Assembly: GCF_014654615.1 (NCBI RefSeq) | Contig: NZ_BNBB01000015.1 | Location: 62,001-126,000 of the forward strand | Length of the DNA: 64,000 bases | Direction: 5' to 3' | Origin: Streptosporangium violaceochromogenes | GTDB taxonomy: Bacteria > Actinomycetota > Actinomycetes > Streptosporangiales > Streptosporangiaceae | Part shown: positions 16,707 to 24,465 of the stretch, piece by piece | Numbering within the stretch: the first letter of the stretch is position 1 | How the letters are laid out: every line of letters starts with the position of its first letter | Translations under genes and position numbers: made by a program | The notes under the pieces: model-generated | Told to the model about the DNA's origin: nothing | The model's input: only the letters and a program-made list of their open reading frames with translations | Database searches by the model: none

Positions 16707-17095
16707 ATGATTCGCTACATTTACTCGATCATCAGATGTCTCCCCGATCCACGGACAGGCGAGTTCGTCAATTACGGAGCGATAGCGGGAAGTCCGGTCA
16801 CCGGAGACTGGGATGTCCGCCGACTCAGCAGGACCGACCGGATCCATAGGTTCGCCGCCTCCGTACTGAATGTCGCGAGCGACTTCACGCTGCGGTTGGA
16901 GGCGACACTCGACGCCCGGCGCGCGCCTTCAGGGAGTGAGCCCCTTGACGAGGAGTGGCTGCGGAGACCGCATCACAGGAACGATGTTTCGACGAGGCGA
17001 ACGAGGTCTTCAGCGGCCTGGGAGCACAGGTTCACTCCCTGGACGACGTCGACGCCGTAGAAGAACGTGCGGAGACGCTGACAAAACGGCTGTAG
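16707..17095 (+). pseudogene. DUF3037-family gene broken by a frameshift
   Basis: The start MIRYIYSIIRCLPDPRTGEF is the hallmark N-terminus of DUF3037 proteins, whose role is unknown. GGGAGG lies upstream of the ATG. The coding pattern holds to about 16975. It then continues one frame away: VFSGLGAQVHSLDDVDAVEE reads cleanly to TAG at 17093-17095, while the original frame runs into low-quality sequence ending at 17060. The change is equivalent to one lost base between 16949 and ~17000. A sequencing error would produce the same picture; otherwise this is a recently inactivated gene at the island's left end. Confidence 0.7.
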
Positions 17096-17264
17096 CCGAC
17101 TGAACAGGGCGACCGGTCCGCGTACCGCTGACACCGCCCGAGGCGGTCCGGAAGGACGCGGCGAGAGCTTCCCTTCGCCCGCCTTGAGCCGACGGACCCA
17201 CCGGGAGGTGTTCGGCTCCGCCCTTCTTCGCCCTTCTTCCCCCCTGTTGCCGGAGGTCGTCTCG

Positions 17265-17776
17265 ATGCTCTCCCCTCATCCATCCCCTCGTGCCTCTGGC
17301 GCCGGTGCCTCTGCGTATGCGCGGTATCGGGAGGCGCTGGCCGAGGGACGGCCTCGTCGGCTGTTGCTGCGGGCGGCGCTCACCCTGGCGGCCGCCGTGG
17401 TGGTCACCCGGGTATGGGGCCGGCGGCCGCGGTACTCGTCGCCGTGGCCGACACGGTGCACCGGTGGCGTACGCATGAGGCGGTACGGACCTGGCGTAAG
17501 GGGGCGCTTGGAGAGCGGCGGACGGCGCGGATGCCGCGGCCCCTGGCCCGGCGCGGGTACACGATCCTGCATGACCGGGCGATCCCCGGCTCCCGGGCCA
17601 ACGTGGATCACCTCGTGATCGGGGGCGCCGGCGTTTTCGTGGTGGACACCAAGCACGTGGACACCAAGCACTCTGAGCCACCACACGTAGTGACAGACGA
17701 GGCATCATCTACTGCAGCGGGAAAACACCGACTACCTGATCAACGACTCTTCCCAGTCAATCAGCCCCCGTTATAG
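17265..17776 (+). pseudogene. NERD-domain protein, frameshifted and truncated
   Basis: NERD (nuclease-related) domains occur in putative DNA-processing proteins. The ATG at 17265 has GGAGG eight bases upstream. The first frame gives YARYREALAEGRPRRLLLRA and a membrane helix ending TRVWG near 17420. The sequence then continues one frame away as GPAAAVLVAVADTVHRW, with the diagnostic WRKGALGERRTAR, GYTILHDRAIPGSRANVDHL and GVFVVDTKH. After a duplicated DTKH-coding 15-mer the homology ends and unrelated sequence follows, so the C-terminal half of the NERD domain is missing. Two independent lesions make this a pseudogene. Confidence 0.75.
17642..17671 (+). repeat. 15-bp tandem duplication in the NERD relic
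   Basis: GTGGACACCAAGCAC occurs twice back to back (17642-17656 and 17657-17671), duplicating the VDTKH codons exactly where NERD homology ends. It marks the break between the gene and unrelated downstream DNA. Confidence 0.9.
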
Positions 17777-18705
17777 GTAAGGCGCTCAGGGATCGATGCG
17801 AGTAGGTCCTCGTATTGGACGAACAGGCGTGGGACAGGGGTCTCGGTGGTGGTGTGGGTGTCGGCCTCGGCGAGCGCGGTCCAGCACGCGGCCGTGAGCC
17901 GGCGGGCGTGGGCGCCGGGCCAGGGTTGGGGGAGGAGCTCGGGGGGCAGGAGGGGATCCGGTTCCATGGCGTGGGTGAAAGCCGCGGCGAGCTGGATGGC
18001 CATGGTCAGCTGCTCGGGCCCGGTGGGGATGTCCGGCTGCGCGAGCCGGTCAAGGCAGACCCGGGCGAGGTCGGCGAGGCGGTCGTGGCGGGCGGCGATG
18101 TCGTTCAGGGGCCAGAGGGCGGCGGCCAGGGCGTGCGGGGCATCGTGGCTCCCGACGCGCAGGTCGGTGCTGGTGAGGCAGGTGAGCGCGTGAGCGACGC
18201 CGAGGTGGCGGGCCTGGGCTTCGACGAGTTCTTCGATGGGGTTCGCACTGACGTAGAGGCCGCTTTGGATCGGGGCCGCGCCGAGGTGGCGCAAGGTGTC
18301 GCGTAGGGCGTCGCGGGAGGTCCTGCTCGACTCGGGGATGGCGAAGGCGAACAGGTGCCAGACACCGTCCCAGGCGGCGAGCCCGTGGTCCTGGCGGTAG
18401 GCGTGGCGGATGTGGGCGACGTTGGGGGTGATCGAGCCGGTGAAGTCGGCGACCGCCCTCAACAGGGCCTTGCGTCCACGGCCTTCGTGGGTGAAGCGGC
18501 CCTCGGCCACGAGCCGCTTGACGCAGAGGCGGACCTGTTGGTCGGTCATGCCGAGAAGGCCCGCGACGGTGTAGAGCTCACCGGCGTCGACGGTGCCGTC
18601 CTCGCGGACCAGGGCGTGCACCAGCAGTCGGGTGGGGATGGAGACAGGGACGGTGCCGTCCGTGTTGGCCTGCGTGCCCATCGGGGTGTTCGGGAGGGTG
18701 CTCAT
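17761..18705 (-). CDS. PaaX-family transcriptional regulator
   Basis: 314 residues from the ATG at 18705. An N-terminal winged helix (LLVHALVREDGTVDAGELYT, LGMTDQQVRLCVKRLVAEGR) is followed by the PaaX central domain (AAWDGVWHLFAFAIPE, LRHLGAAPIQSGLYVSANP) and a C-terminal region with QYEDLLASIPERL. PaaX proteins usually repress catabolic operons in response to acyl-CoA ligands. The ATG overlaps the stop of the upstream GNAT gene (TGATG), so both are translated together. It probably controls itself and the divergent hydrolase/DUF418 pair through the palindrome at 19438-19451; that link is inference. Confidence 0.85.
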   Translation of the reverse strand: MSTLPNTPMGTQANTDGTVPVSIPTRLLVHALVREDGTVDAGELYTVAGLLGMTDQQVRLCVKRLVAEGRFTHEGRGRKALLRAVADFTGSITPNVAHIRHAYRQDHGLAAWDGVWHLFAFAIPESSRTSRDALRDTLRHLGAAPIQSGLYVSANPIEELVEAQARHLGVAHALTCLTSTDLRVGSHDAPHALAAALWPLNDIAARHDRLADLARVCLDRLAQPDIPTGPEQLTMAIQLAAAFTHAMEPDPLLPPELLPQPWPGAHARRLTAACWTALAEADTHTTTETPVPRLFVQYEDLLASIPERLTYNGG

Positions 18706-19367
18706 CAAGCCTGCCGGCGGTTCGTCGAGTCGGCCGGGGTGACGGGCCGGTGCATGGTGGTGACGGCGCCGAAGCCCATCAGATGACGCAGGTACGGGGT
18801 CTTCTCGGTGCGCACGGCGGTGAAGCCCTGCCGCTCGTATAGGGCGCGGGCGCGCGGGTTGACGTCGATGACGTCGAGGCGGATGCGTCGGCATGAGTGG
18901 TCAGCGGCCACGGCCGCGATCTCGCACAGCAGGAGGCCACCGATGCCCTTGCCGCGGTGTTCGGGGGCGACGGCGATGCCGTCCATCACAAGCTCGCCGT
19001 CCGCGGGGCGCCGTTCCATCAGGGCGAGAAGAGCCAGGCGGAACAGTCCGCGCAAGGTCCCGTAGGCGGACAGGACGTCGTCTGCGCCGCCGCCCATCAG
19101 GCCGCGTCCGCCGAGCTGGTAGCCGGCCACCCCCGCCACCTCGCCGTCGACGACGGCGACCACACCCCGGTCGTGGTGGAGATGGGCCGCGAGGAAGGCG
19201 CGGGCCTTGTCCGGCGGGTTCAGGGCGGTGCCGAGCTTCCGCCCGAACGCCTCCCAGTACAGCGCGACCACACGCGACTCACTGCCCCCGGGCACGCCCC
19301 TGCGCACCCTTGGGCCATCCGGATTCTCCGGTCTGTGTCCCCGCTTCGGCGCGTCCGTCGGCTCCAT
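18705..19367 (-). CDS. GNAT-family N-acetyltransferase
   Basis: About 220 residues. The acetyl-CoA site is visible as VAPEHRGKGIGGLLL, followed by the typical C-terminal NPRARALYERQGFTAVRTEK. The acetylated substrate is unknown. The ATG at 19367 is placed six bases from GGAAGGA; another ATG two codons upstream overlaps the ribosome site, and longer extensions run into the divergent promoter. It forms an overlapping pair with the PaaX-type regulator downstream. Confidence 0.88.
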   Translation of the reverse strand: MEPTDAPKRGHRPENPDGPRVRRGVPGGSESRVVALYWEAFGRKLGTALNPPDKARAFLAAHLHHDRGVVAVVDGEVAGVAGYQLGGRGLMGGGADDVLSAYGTLRGLFRLALLALMERRPADGELVMDGIAVAPEHRGKGIGGLLLCEIAAVAADHSCRRIRLDVIDVNPRARALYERQGFTAVRTEKTPYLRHLMGFGAVTTMHRPVTPADSTNRRQA

Positions 19368-19422
19368 CGGCATTCCTTCCCTGCGGCGGGCTGGGACGCC
19401 CGCCACTTGCACTATCAACCCT

Positions 19423-19451
19423 AATACGTTCATTCTAAATACGAGCGTATT
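19423..19451. promoter_or_regulatory. Palindromic operator between divergent operons
   Basis: AATACG-AG-CGTATT at 19438-19451 is a near-perfect palindrome, and a further AATACG half-site lies at 19423-19428, fifteen bases away. This AT-rich patch stands out in the ~70% GC surroundings. It lies between the GNAT/PaaX genes (leftward) and the hydrolase/DUF418 genes (rightward), covering the likely promoters of both. The adjacent PaaX regulator is the obvious candidate ligand. Confidence 0.65.
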
Positions 19452-19475
19452 GAAAATAATAGTTTCGGGGTGAAC

Positions 19476-20537
19476 ATGAGCCTACGGACGGCGCCGCGTA
19501 TGCGGCACCGCTGGCGTGTCCTCGTGGGGTCGTTGGTCGTCGTGCTGCTGGTGGGCGCGGGGCTCGGCGGGGTCGCGGTCTGGCAGAACACCTACGCGCT
19601 ACGGGAGGAGCGCATCACCGTGCGGCACGACGGGCGGCTGCTGGACGGCGTCCTCGCGCGGCCGGAGAGCGGCGACGGCCCCTTCGGCCTGGTGGTCTTC
19701 GTCCACGGCGACGGGCCCATCGACGCCACGCACGACACCTTCTACCGGCCCCTGTGGGAGTCCTTTGCGAAGGCCGGCTACGCCTCGCTCTCCCTGAGCA
19801 AACCCGGCATCGGCGCCTCCGAGGGGAACTGGCTGGACCAGAGCATGGATGATCGAGCCGACGAGACCCTCGCCGCGATCGCCTGGACCCGCACGCGTCC
19901 CGACATCGACGGCCGGCGCATCGGCCTGTGGGGGGCCAGCCAGGCCGGGTGGGTGCTGCCCAAGGTCGCGGCCCGCGACCGCACCCTGCAGTTCGTCATC
20001 GCGGTCTCACCGGCCGTCGACTGGCGACGACAAGGGCGCTACAACCTCCTCGCCGAACTGCGCAGGGACGGCGCCACCCAGGACGAGACACAAGCAGCGC
20101 TGCGACGGCGCGAGACGACCCTGCGCCTGCTGCGGCAGGGCGCGACCTTCGAGCAGTACCGCACCGCCGTCGGCGACACCGACGGCATGACCGCCGAACG
20201 CTGGCGGTTCATCGCCAAGAACTACCGCTCCAACGCGAGCGAGGACCTGCGCGCCATGCGCGGCACCCCCACGCTCCTGGTGCTGGCCGGGCACGACATC
20301 AACGTCGACGTCGCCGACACCGAGGCCGCTTACCGCCGCATCCTGCCTCCCGCCTCCCTGATGGTCCGGCACTACCCCGACGCCACCCACTCGCTGGTCG
20401 ACAACGCCGTCGAGAACTCCGAGCCGCGCCTCACGCTCACCGCCGTCTTCGCCCCGCGACGCCTATACACGCCCGGATTCCTCGCCGACCAGCGCCACTT
20501 CGTCGAGCAGATCACCGACCGCAAGGGGACCGAGTGA
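19476..20537 (+). CDS. Membrane-anchored alpha/beta hydrolase
   Basis: About 353 residues. An N-terminal basic/hydrophobic signal anchor (VLVGSLVVVLLVGAGLGGVAV) is followed by an alpha/beta-hydrolase fold. The oxyanion region is VVFVHGDGP, the nucleophile elbow GASQAGW, and a late histidine in YPDATHSLVD completes the likely triad with the aspartate in AGHDINVD. It resembles S9/dienelactone-hydrolase-type esterases; substrate is unknown. The ATG at 19476 follows GGGGTGA; an in-frame GTG at 19470 is an alternative. Its stop overlaps the DUF418 gene start (GTGA). Confidence 0.85.
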   Translation: MSLRTAPRMRHRWRVLVGSLVVVLLVGAGLGGVAVWQNTYALREERITVRHDGRLLDGVLARPESGDGPFGLVVFVHGDGPIDATHDTFYRPLWESFAKAGYASLSLSKPGIGASEGNWLDQSMDDRADETLAAIAWTRTRPDIDGRRIGLWGASQAGWVLPKVAARDRTLQFVIAVSPAVDWRRQGRYNLLAELRRDGATQDETQAALRRRETTLRLLRQGATFEQYRTAVGDTDGMTAERWRFIAKNYRSNASEDLRAMRGTPTLLVLAGHDINVDVADTEAAYRRILPPASLMVRHYPDATHSLVDNAVENSEPRLTLTAVFAPRRLYTPGFLADQRHFVEQITDRKGTE

Positions 20538-21532
20538 CCACCGCAACCGCCGCGACTCCGGGCCGGGCGGCCGGACGCCCCGCCCACGTCGACGCCCTGC
20601 GCGGCTTCGCGCTACTGGGCATCCTCATCGTCAACGTCGGCTACCTGGCCTCCACCTACCACGGCACGGGCCTGGAAGACCCCGGCTTCGCCTCACCGCT
20701 CGACAACGCGGTCCGATGGTTCGTCGCGGTCTTCTTCGAAGCCAAGTTCTTCCTGCTGTTCTCGTTCCTGTTCGGCTACAGCTTCACCCTCCAGCTCTCC
20801 TCCGCCGGGCGGCATGGGGTCCGCTTCGCCCCCCGCTTCTTGCGGCGCCTGGCCGGCCTGTTCGTCCTCGGTACCCTGCACGCGGTCCTGCTGTTCCCCG
20901 GGGACATCCTCACCACGTACGCGATACTCGGCCTGATCCTGCTCGCCGCCCGTCGCCTCCGGCCCCGCACCGCCGTACGCACCGCCGTCACCCTCTTCGT
21001 CCTCACCGCGGGAAGGCAGCAGGCCCTCGGGGACGTCGCCCGCCACCACAGGACGCTGGGCAGGCTCCAGTGGGCGGGCTTCATGCTGGGGCTGCTCGGC
21101 GGTGTCGTCTACGCCCACGCGAGTCTGCGGCACCCGGGCGGCGCGTACCAGATCCTCGCCCTGGGCATCGACGTCATCACCGCCCCGCTGCTGGCCGCCG
21201 CCTACGCTGCGACGGTCCTCCGGCTCGCCTGCGACCGGCACGGGGATCGGCTGATCGCGGTACTTGGCCCGGCGGGCCGCATGACCCTGACCAACTACCT
21301 CACCCAGTCCCTCGTCTGCTCCCTGCTCTTCACCGGCTACGGCGCAGCCCTGGTCGGCGATGTGCCTCCCTTGGGCGTCCTGGCCATCGCCCTGGTGCTC
21401 TTCACAGCGCAGGCCCTCGCGAGCCGCCGGTGGATGCGCCGGTACCGCTACGGCCCGCTGGAATGGCTGCTGCGCGCCTGGACCGCCCTGACCTGGCCGC
21501 CCCTCCGCCGAGGCGAGAACGCCCCGCGCTGA
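20534..21532 (+). CDS. DUF418 polytopic membrane protein, internally shortened
   Basis: 332 residues from the GTG overlapping the hydrolase stop. The N-terminus HVDALRGFALLGILIVNVG is the family signature, and the C-terminal DUF418 region (QWAGFMLGLLGG... GRMTLTNYLTQSL) is intact. DUF418 proteins are membrane proteins of unknown transport or signalling role. Family members are usually near 400 residues; here TLFVLTAG jumps straight to RQQALGDVARHHR, so roughly 60-70 residues with about two helices seem lost in frame. It may be non-functional despite an open frame. Confidence 0.8.
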   Translation: MTTATAATPGRAAGRPAHVDALRGFALLGILIVNVGYLASTYHGTGLEDPGFASPLDNAVRWFVAVFFEAKFFLLFSFLFGYSFTLQLSSAGRHGVRFAPRFLRRLAGLFVLGTLHAVLLFPGDILTTYAILGLILLAARRLRPRTAVRTAVTLFVLTAGRQQALGDVARHHRTLGRLQWAGFMLGLLGGVVYAHASLRHPGGAYQILALGIDVITAPLLAAAYAATVLRLACDRHGDRLIAVLGPAGRMTLTNYLTQSLVCSLLFTGYGAALVGDVPPLGVLAIALVLFTAQALASRRWMRRYRYGPLEWLLRAWTALTWPPLRRGENAPR

Positions 21533-21839
21533 CCGCTGCCCCGGCTCAGTTCTCCTTGCCATTGTCATCGTCGTCCAGCTCGACCGCGTCCGGGTCGCGT
21601 TGAACGCAGCAGGGCCCGCCCAGTGGAGATGGGTGGGCCTCGCGTTCGTGGGGACGGCGGTCCCTCAGTCTCTGTCAGCCCAGGGCTTATCTACCGATCG
21701 GGCCAGTGCGTCGACCATGTCCATTCCAGGTGTGATGCCGAGGCGGGCGATGCCTGCTTTGACGATGTCGGTCAACAGGTTCCCACCGACCGCGTTGGCA
21801 GCCCCGATCATCGAGATGCCCGTTGGATCCAGGACGACA
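21533..21839. other. Remnant-rich stretch after the DUF418 gene
   Basis: 307 bases with no intact gene. On the minus strand, 21533-21610 reads as an acidic gene end (RDPDAVELDDDDNGKEN then TGA at ~21548), and 21665-21835 reads as GNLLTDIVKAGIARLGITPG to a stop. Both look like 3' ends of genes cut off by rearrangement, but neither can be assigned to a family. Confidence 0.35.
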
Positions 21840-21950
21840 TTGCGCCGCCTGATCGACGACGGCATCAGCGTCACCGAGGCCGCCCGCGTCCTGAAGCTTT
21901 CTCGTAGCACCGCCTACACTGCGCTCGCCGGTAACCGGGAACTGGCGAGA
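21840..21950 (+). pseudogene. C-terminal helix-turn-helix fragment of a serine recombinase
   Basis: The frame reads LRRLIDDGISVTEAARVLKL then SRSTAYTAL, the classic resolvase/invertase DNA-binding tail; the catalytic domain is absent. About 27 bases after this fragment begins the relic CRISPR array. The sequence between them closely matches the flank of array 1 at 29400-29457, which also follows a broken serine recombinase, so the two sites share an ancestor. Confidence 0.75.
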
Positions 21951-21977
21951 AACGTACCCCCATTCCCGGTACTTCAC

Positions 21978-22125
21978 GGACCAACCCCGCGTGCGCGGGA
22001 CCGACCCGCCGGCGGACAGGGGGTCGATGGCCGTACCGGGACCCTCCCCGCGTGTGCGGGGCCGACGGTACTCATCGGAACCCATGCCTCCTAGCGACGA
22101 CCCTTCGCGCGTGTGCGGGGCCGAC
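21978..22125 (-). CRISPR. Relic CRISPR array, three degenerate repeats
   Basis: Three 28-nt units at 21978-22005, 22039-22066 and 22098-22125 match the island's CRISPR repeat with 1-5 changes each; the spacers are 33 and 31 nt. The common 3' part GTGTGCGGGGCCGAC is kept in units two and three. The flank to the left matches the leader-distal flank of array 1, so this is the old end of an array. Its leader side is gone: an IS21 transposase fragment starts right after the third repeat. Transcription, if any, would be leftward. Confidence 0.8.
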
Positions 22126-22126
22126 A

Positions 22127-22640
22127 AACGCATCCGGCGAAACAGCGCCTCCAACTCGTCGCCGTGGACGCGGCACCAGACCGTGCCGCCCTCGTGACCG
22201 GGCGGCACCGAATAGCGCACATCACCCCAGCGGACGGTCCGGTCGTCACCGACCAGACGCTCGGCGCCGAGCGCGAGCGCATAAGGATCGGCGGGCAGCA
22301 CGTGCAGCCGAGTACGTTCCTCGGCCGGCATCTCGATCGGCGGCCGGTGCGTCTCGCGGTGGCGGCGCCCGTTGACCTGCTCGCTCGAGGCGGCGCACGC
22401 GGCCTCCAGCTCGGCGAAACTCCCGTAGCCGGCGCGGAGGTTGGCGTGAGTGGGCACCAGATCCGCCTTGGCGATCTTCACCGTCGCCTCCACCCCGCCC
22501 TTGGACTCGGGGTCGAACGGCTCACACGTCGTTACCACGCACCCGTAATGCCTGCCCAGCTCGACCATCTGCGGGTGACGCACCGCGATGCGGGCGATGT
22601 GCTCGATCGTGACCGTCTTGGGGTTGTCGGTTTTCCCACG
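22127..22640 (-). pseudogene. IS21-family IstA transposase fragment
   Basis: Reads TDNPKTVTIEHIARIAVRHP, then FDPESKGGVEATVKIAKADL and RWGDVRYSVPPGHEG, the C-terminal half of IstA including the last catalytic glutamate. The N-terminal helix-turn-helix and first catalytic aspartates are missing, the frame runs into CRISPR relic sequence at the other end, and no IstB helper gene is present. It is therefore an inactive fragment. It abuts a complete GNAT gene on the right and the relic CRISPR array on the left, and probably removed that array's leader. Confidence 0.8.
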
Positions 22641-22663
22641 ATCCGCGTGCCGGGTCTCGCACG

Positions 22664-23104
22664 TCACACCTCCAGAGCCAGCATGATCTCACCCTCGTCG
22701 ATCTCGCCGGTCTCCCGGAACCCCGCCGACGCGTAGAGCCTCCTGGCGACCTCATTGTGCGGGGCCACCGACAGCCTGACCCGCTGACATCCATCGGCCC
22801 GCGCCCGCGCGAGCACGGCCTCCAGGCCCGCTCCGCCCAGCCCCCTGCCCTGGAACCTGTGATCGATCATGAATCGGACGACGGTGACGGTCCGGCTGTC
22901 GTCGGGCGACGGATAAAGCAGTGTGAACCCAACCGGTTCAGCACCGTCGACGATCGCATACGGCCGTGCCGTCGGATAGGCCCAGGCGTCGGCGAGCGAG
23001 CGCACATTGGGCGCCACGAACTCCCGCTGGTCCTCCCCCACACGGAGATCGATCACCGCGATGTAGTTGTCCACCGTCACCGGTTCGATACGCACCTCAG
23101 GCAT
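22664..23104 (-). CDS. GNAT N-acetyltransferase, diamine/spermidine acetyltransferase-like
   Basis: 146 residues. Features include EFVAPNVRSLADAWAYP and RPYAIVDGAEPVGF, which recall PaiA/Blt-type polyamine acetyltransferases, and the acetyl-CoA motif HRFQGRGLGGAGLEAVL. The C-terminus has VAPHNEVARRLYASAGFRET. Polyamine substrate is an inference from family resemblance. The ATG at 23104 has no ribosome site, but TAGCGT seven bases upstream suits a leaderless transcript. The gene looks intact although surrounded by relics. Confidence 0.85.
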   Translation of the reverse strand: MPEVRIEPVTVDNYIAVIDLRVGEDQREFVAPNVRSLADAWAYPTARPYAIVDGAEPVGFTLLYPSPDDSRTVTVVRFMIDHRFQGRGLGGAGLEAVLARARADGCQRVRLSVAPHNEVARRLYASAGFRETGEIDEGEIMLALEV

Positions 23105-23181
23105 ACGGCGGACGCTATCCCCGCGCGGCTCGTGAGCGACACTCTTTTTCGGCGGCCGTGCCGTACGGACTCCCGAGAGCA

Positions 23182-23209
23182 TGGTTACACCCACGTGCGC
23201 GGGGCCGAC
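23182..23209 (-). repeat. Orphan degenerate CRISPR repeat
   Basis: Twenty of 28 positions match the island's CRISPR repeat by eye, with the ACGTGCGCGGGGCCGAC end best preserved. It stands alone between the GNAT and methyltransferase genes, about 1.06 kb from the relic array, and suggests a once longer array or a dispersed repeat copy. Confidence 0.55.
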
Positions 23210-23251
23210 GTTCGCTTACACGAAGCACCGCTTCGAGCCGCTTCGGACACC

Positions 23252-24226
23252 TCACCGCATGGGCACGGCGTGTGGCACAAGCGCGGACGGCTCGCCCAGC
23301 CACACCTCTTGGCGGCCGTCGGCGGTGACGGTCAGCCCGAATTCCTCGCGCCCCGGCCGTCCCTGCTCGACCCACCACCGGTAGGCGTCCTCGACCTCGT
23401 GCCACAGGCCGCGGGGGCCGCCCTGGTAGACCTGGGAGTGCCAGTGGGTGTTGTCGGCGTAAAAGAACACCGCTGCCCACGACAGGTCCACCAGGCTGTA
23501 CAGCCACACGATGGGCGTGCCTGCCTCGTCGCGGCCGTGGCTGTACACACAGTTCGGGACCAGCAACCCCGTCACGAACGGGGCGACGGCGTAGGGGTCC
23601 TCCGGGAGGATCGAGGACGCCTTGAGCTCGGTTTCCGACTCACGGGTGCCGGGAGGAAAACCGTCGCCCGTGACGTACCTGCCGGCCTCAAGCACCGTCC
23701 TCGGGGAGCGCAGCGGCATGAATCCGGCCCCGCCCGTGAAACGTCCGCTCGCGCTGCCGTCGTCGGCGACCACCAGCCGGGCGACGGCTTCCTGATAGGT
23801 GTAGCGAGTGCCCCACGGCATGACCAGCACCCCGCCGGGCCGGGTCTGCTCGATCCATGCCCTGGGGATGTCCCGGACGGCCGCCGTCACGAGCACCCGA
23901 TCGTAGGGTGCTCGCTCCGGCCGGCCGACCCGACCGTCGCCGGTGACGATCTCGGGGTGCCACCCGGCCGCGTGGAGCGCCTCGCGCGCGATCTCGGCCA
24001 CCACGGCGTCGACTTCGACGGAGACGACATTGCGCTCGCCGAGGCGGGCCGACAGCAAGGCGGCGCACCAGCCGGTACCCGTGCCGATCTCCAGCACCCT
24101 CGCACCGTCGAACACCGACAGCTCCCGGGGAACGGCCTCGTAGACCGCCATCCAATCGGGGGCCATCGCACCGGTCTCCAGCAGGAGGTCACGCAGCTTT
24201 CGCCGTTCCCGCCCCCCGCAGGTCAC
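23252..24226 (-). CDS. PCMT-like methyltransferase of peptide-maturation type, internally deleted
   Basis: 324 residues. SAM-binding motif I is VLEIGTGTGWCAALL, followed by VVSVEVDAVVAEIARE and a PYDRVLVTAAV post-I motif. The C-terminal part, ending in GPRGLWHEVEDAYRWWVEQGR and EEFGLTVTADG, matches methyltransferases of ATP-grasp or FxLD peptide-maturation systems. These usually carry ~80 more residues between VYEAVPRE and the SAM domain; here VPRELSVFDGARV joins directly, so the substrate segment appears lost. The GTG start overlaps the stop of a frameshifted small peptide gene (GTGA). Confidence 0.8.
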   Translation of the reverse strand: MTCGGRERRKLRDLLLETGAMAPDWMAVYEAVPRELSVFDGARVLEIGTGTGWCAALLSARLGERNVVSVEVDAVVAEIAREALHAAGWHPEIVTGDGRVGRPERAPYDRVLVTAAVRDIPRAWIEQTRPGGVLVMPWGTRYTYQEAVARLVVADDGSASGRFTGGAGFMPLRSPRTVLEAGRYVTGDGFPPGTRESETELKASSILPEDPYAVAPFVTGLLVPNCVYSHGRDEAGTPIVWLYSLVDLSWAAVFFYADNTHWHSQVYQGGPRGLWHEVEDAYRWWVEQGRPGREEFGLTVTADGRQEVWLGEPSALVPHAVPMR

Positions 24227-24344
24227 TTCGGCTTCGGTTTTTCATGCTTGCCGGGCTCTTGCGGTGCGTCACCGTCAGGGGGCGGGGCAGGTCGTCGAAA
24301 GGCTTGGTCGGCGGCTCGGGCTTACCTTCGCGCTCTCCCACCAC
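24223..24344 (-). pseudogene. Small charged peptide gene with a frameshift, coupled to the methyltransferase
   Basis: A GTG at 24344 with GGAAGGA upstream starts MVGEREGKPEPPTKPFDDLP. At a C-rich run (plus-strand GGGGGCGGGG, 24278-24287) the plausible coding frame changes. DGDAPQEPGKHEKPKPK then reads to a TGA at 24223-24225 that overlaps the methyltransferase GTG. Without the shift the first frame runs on 38 bases into the methyltransferase gene. The combined ~41-residue product, rich in Lys, Glu and Pro, sits where a modified-peptide precursor would lie. It could be a RiPP-type precursor, but no known core motif is seen. Confidence 0.5.
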
Positions 24345-24465
24345 GTCGTTCCTTCCCTGTTCAGGCTCCCAGCATGGAACGGCCAACGTAATCGTAATCT
24401 CACAGTCGGTAACGATAAGGGGGAATTCAATGAGAAATACCACCGGACCCGCCCGGCGAGATTCC

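Noticed and set aside
21665..21910. 81-residue minus-strand frame ending DALARSVDKPWADRD as a full gene
   Set aside because: Only the last ~55 residues look coding and they run into the recombinase fragment; treated as a possible gene end only.
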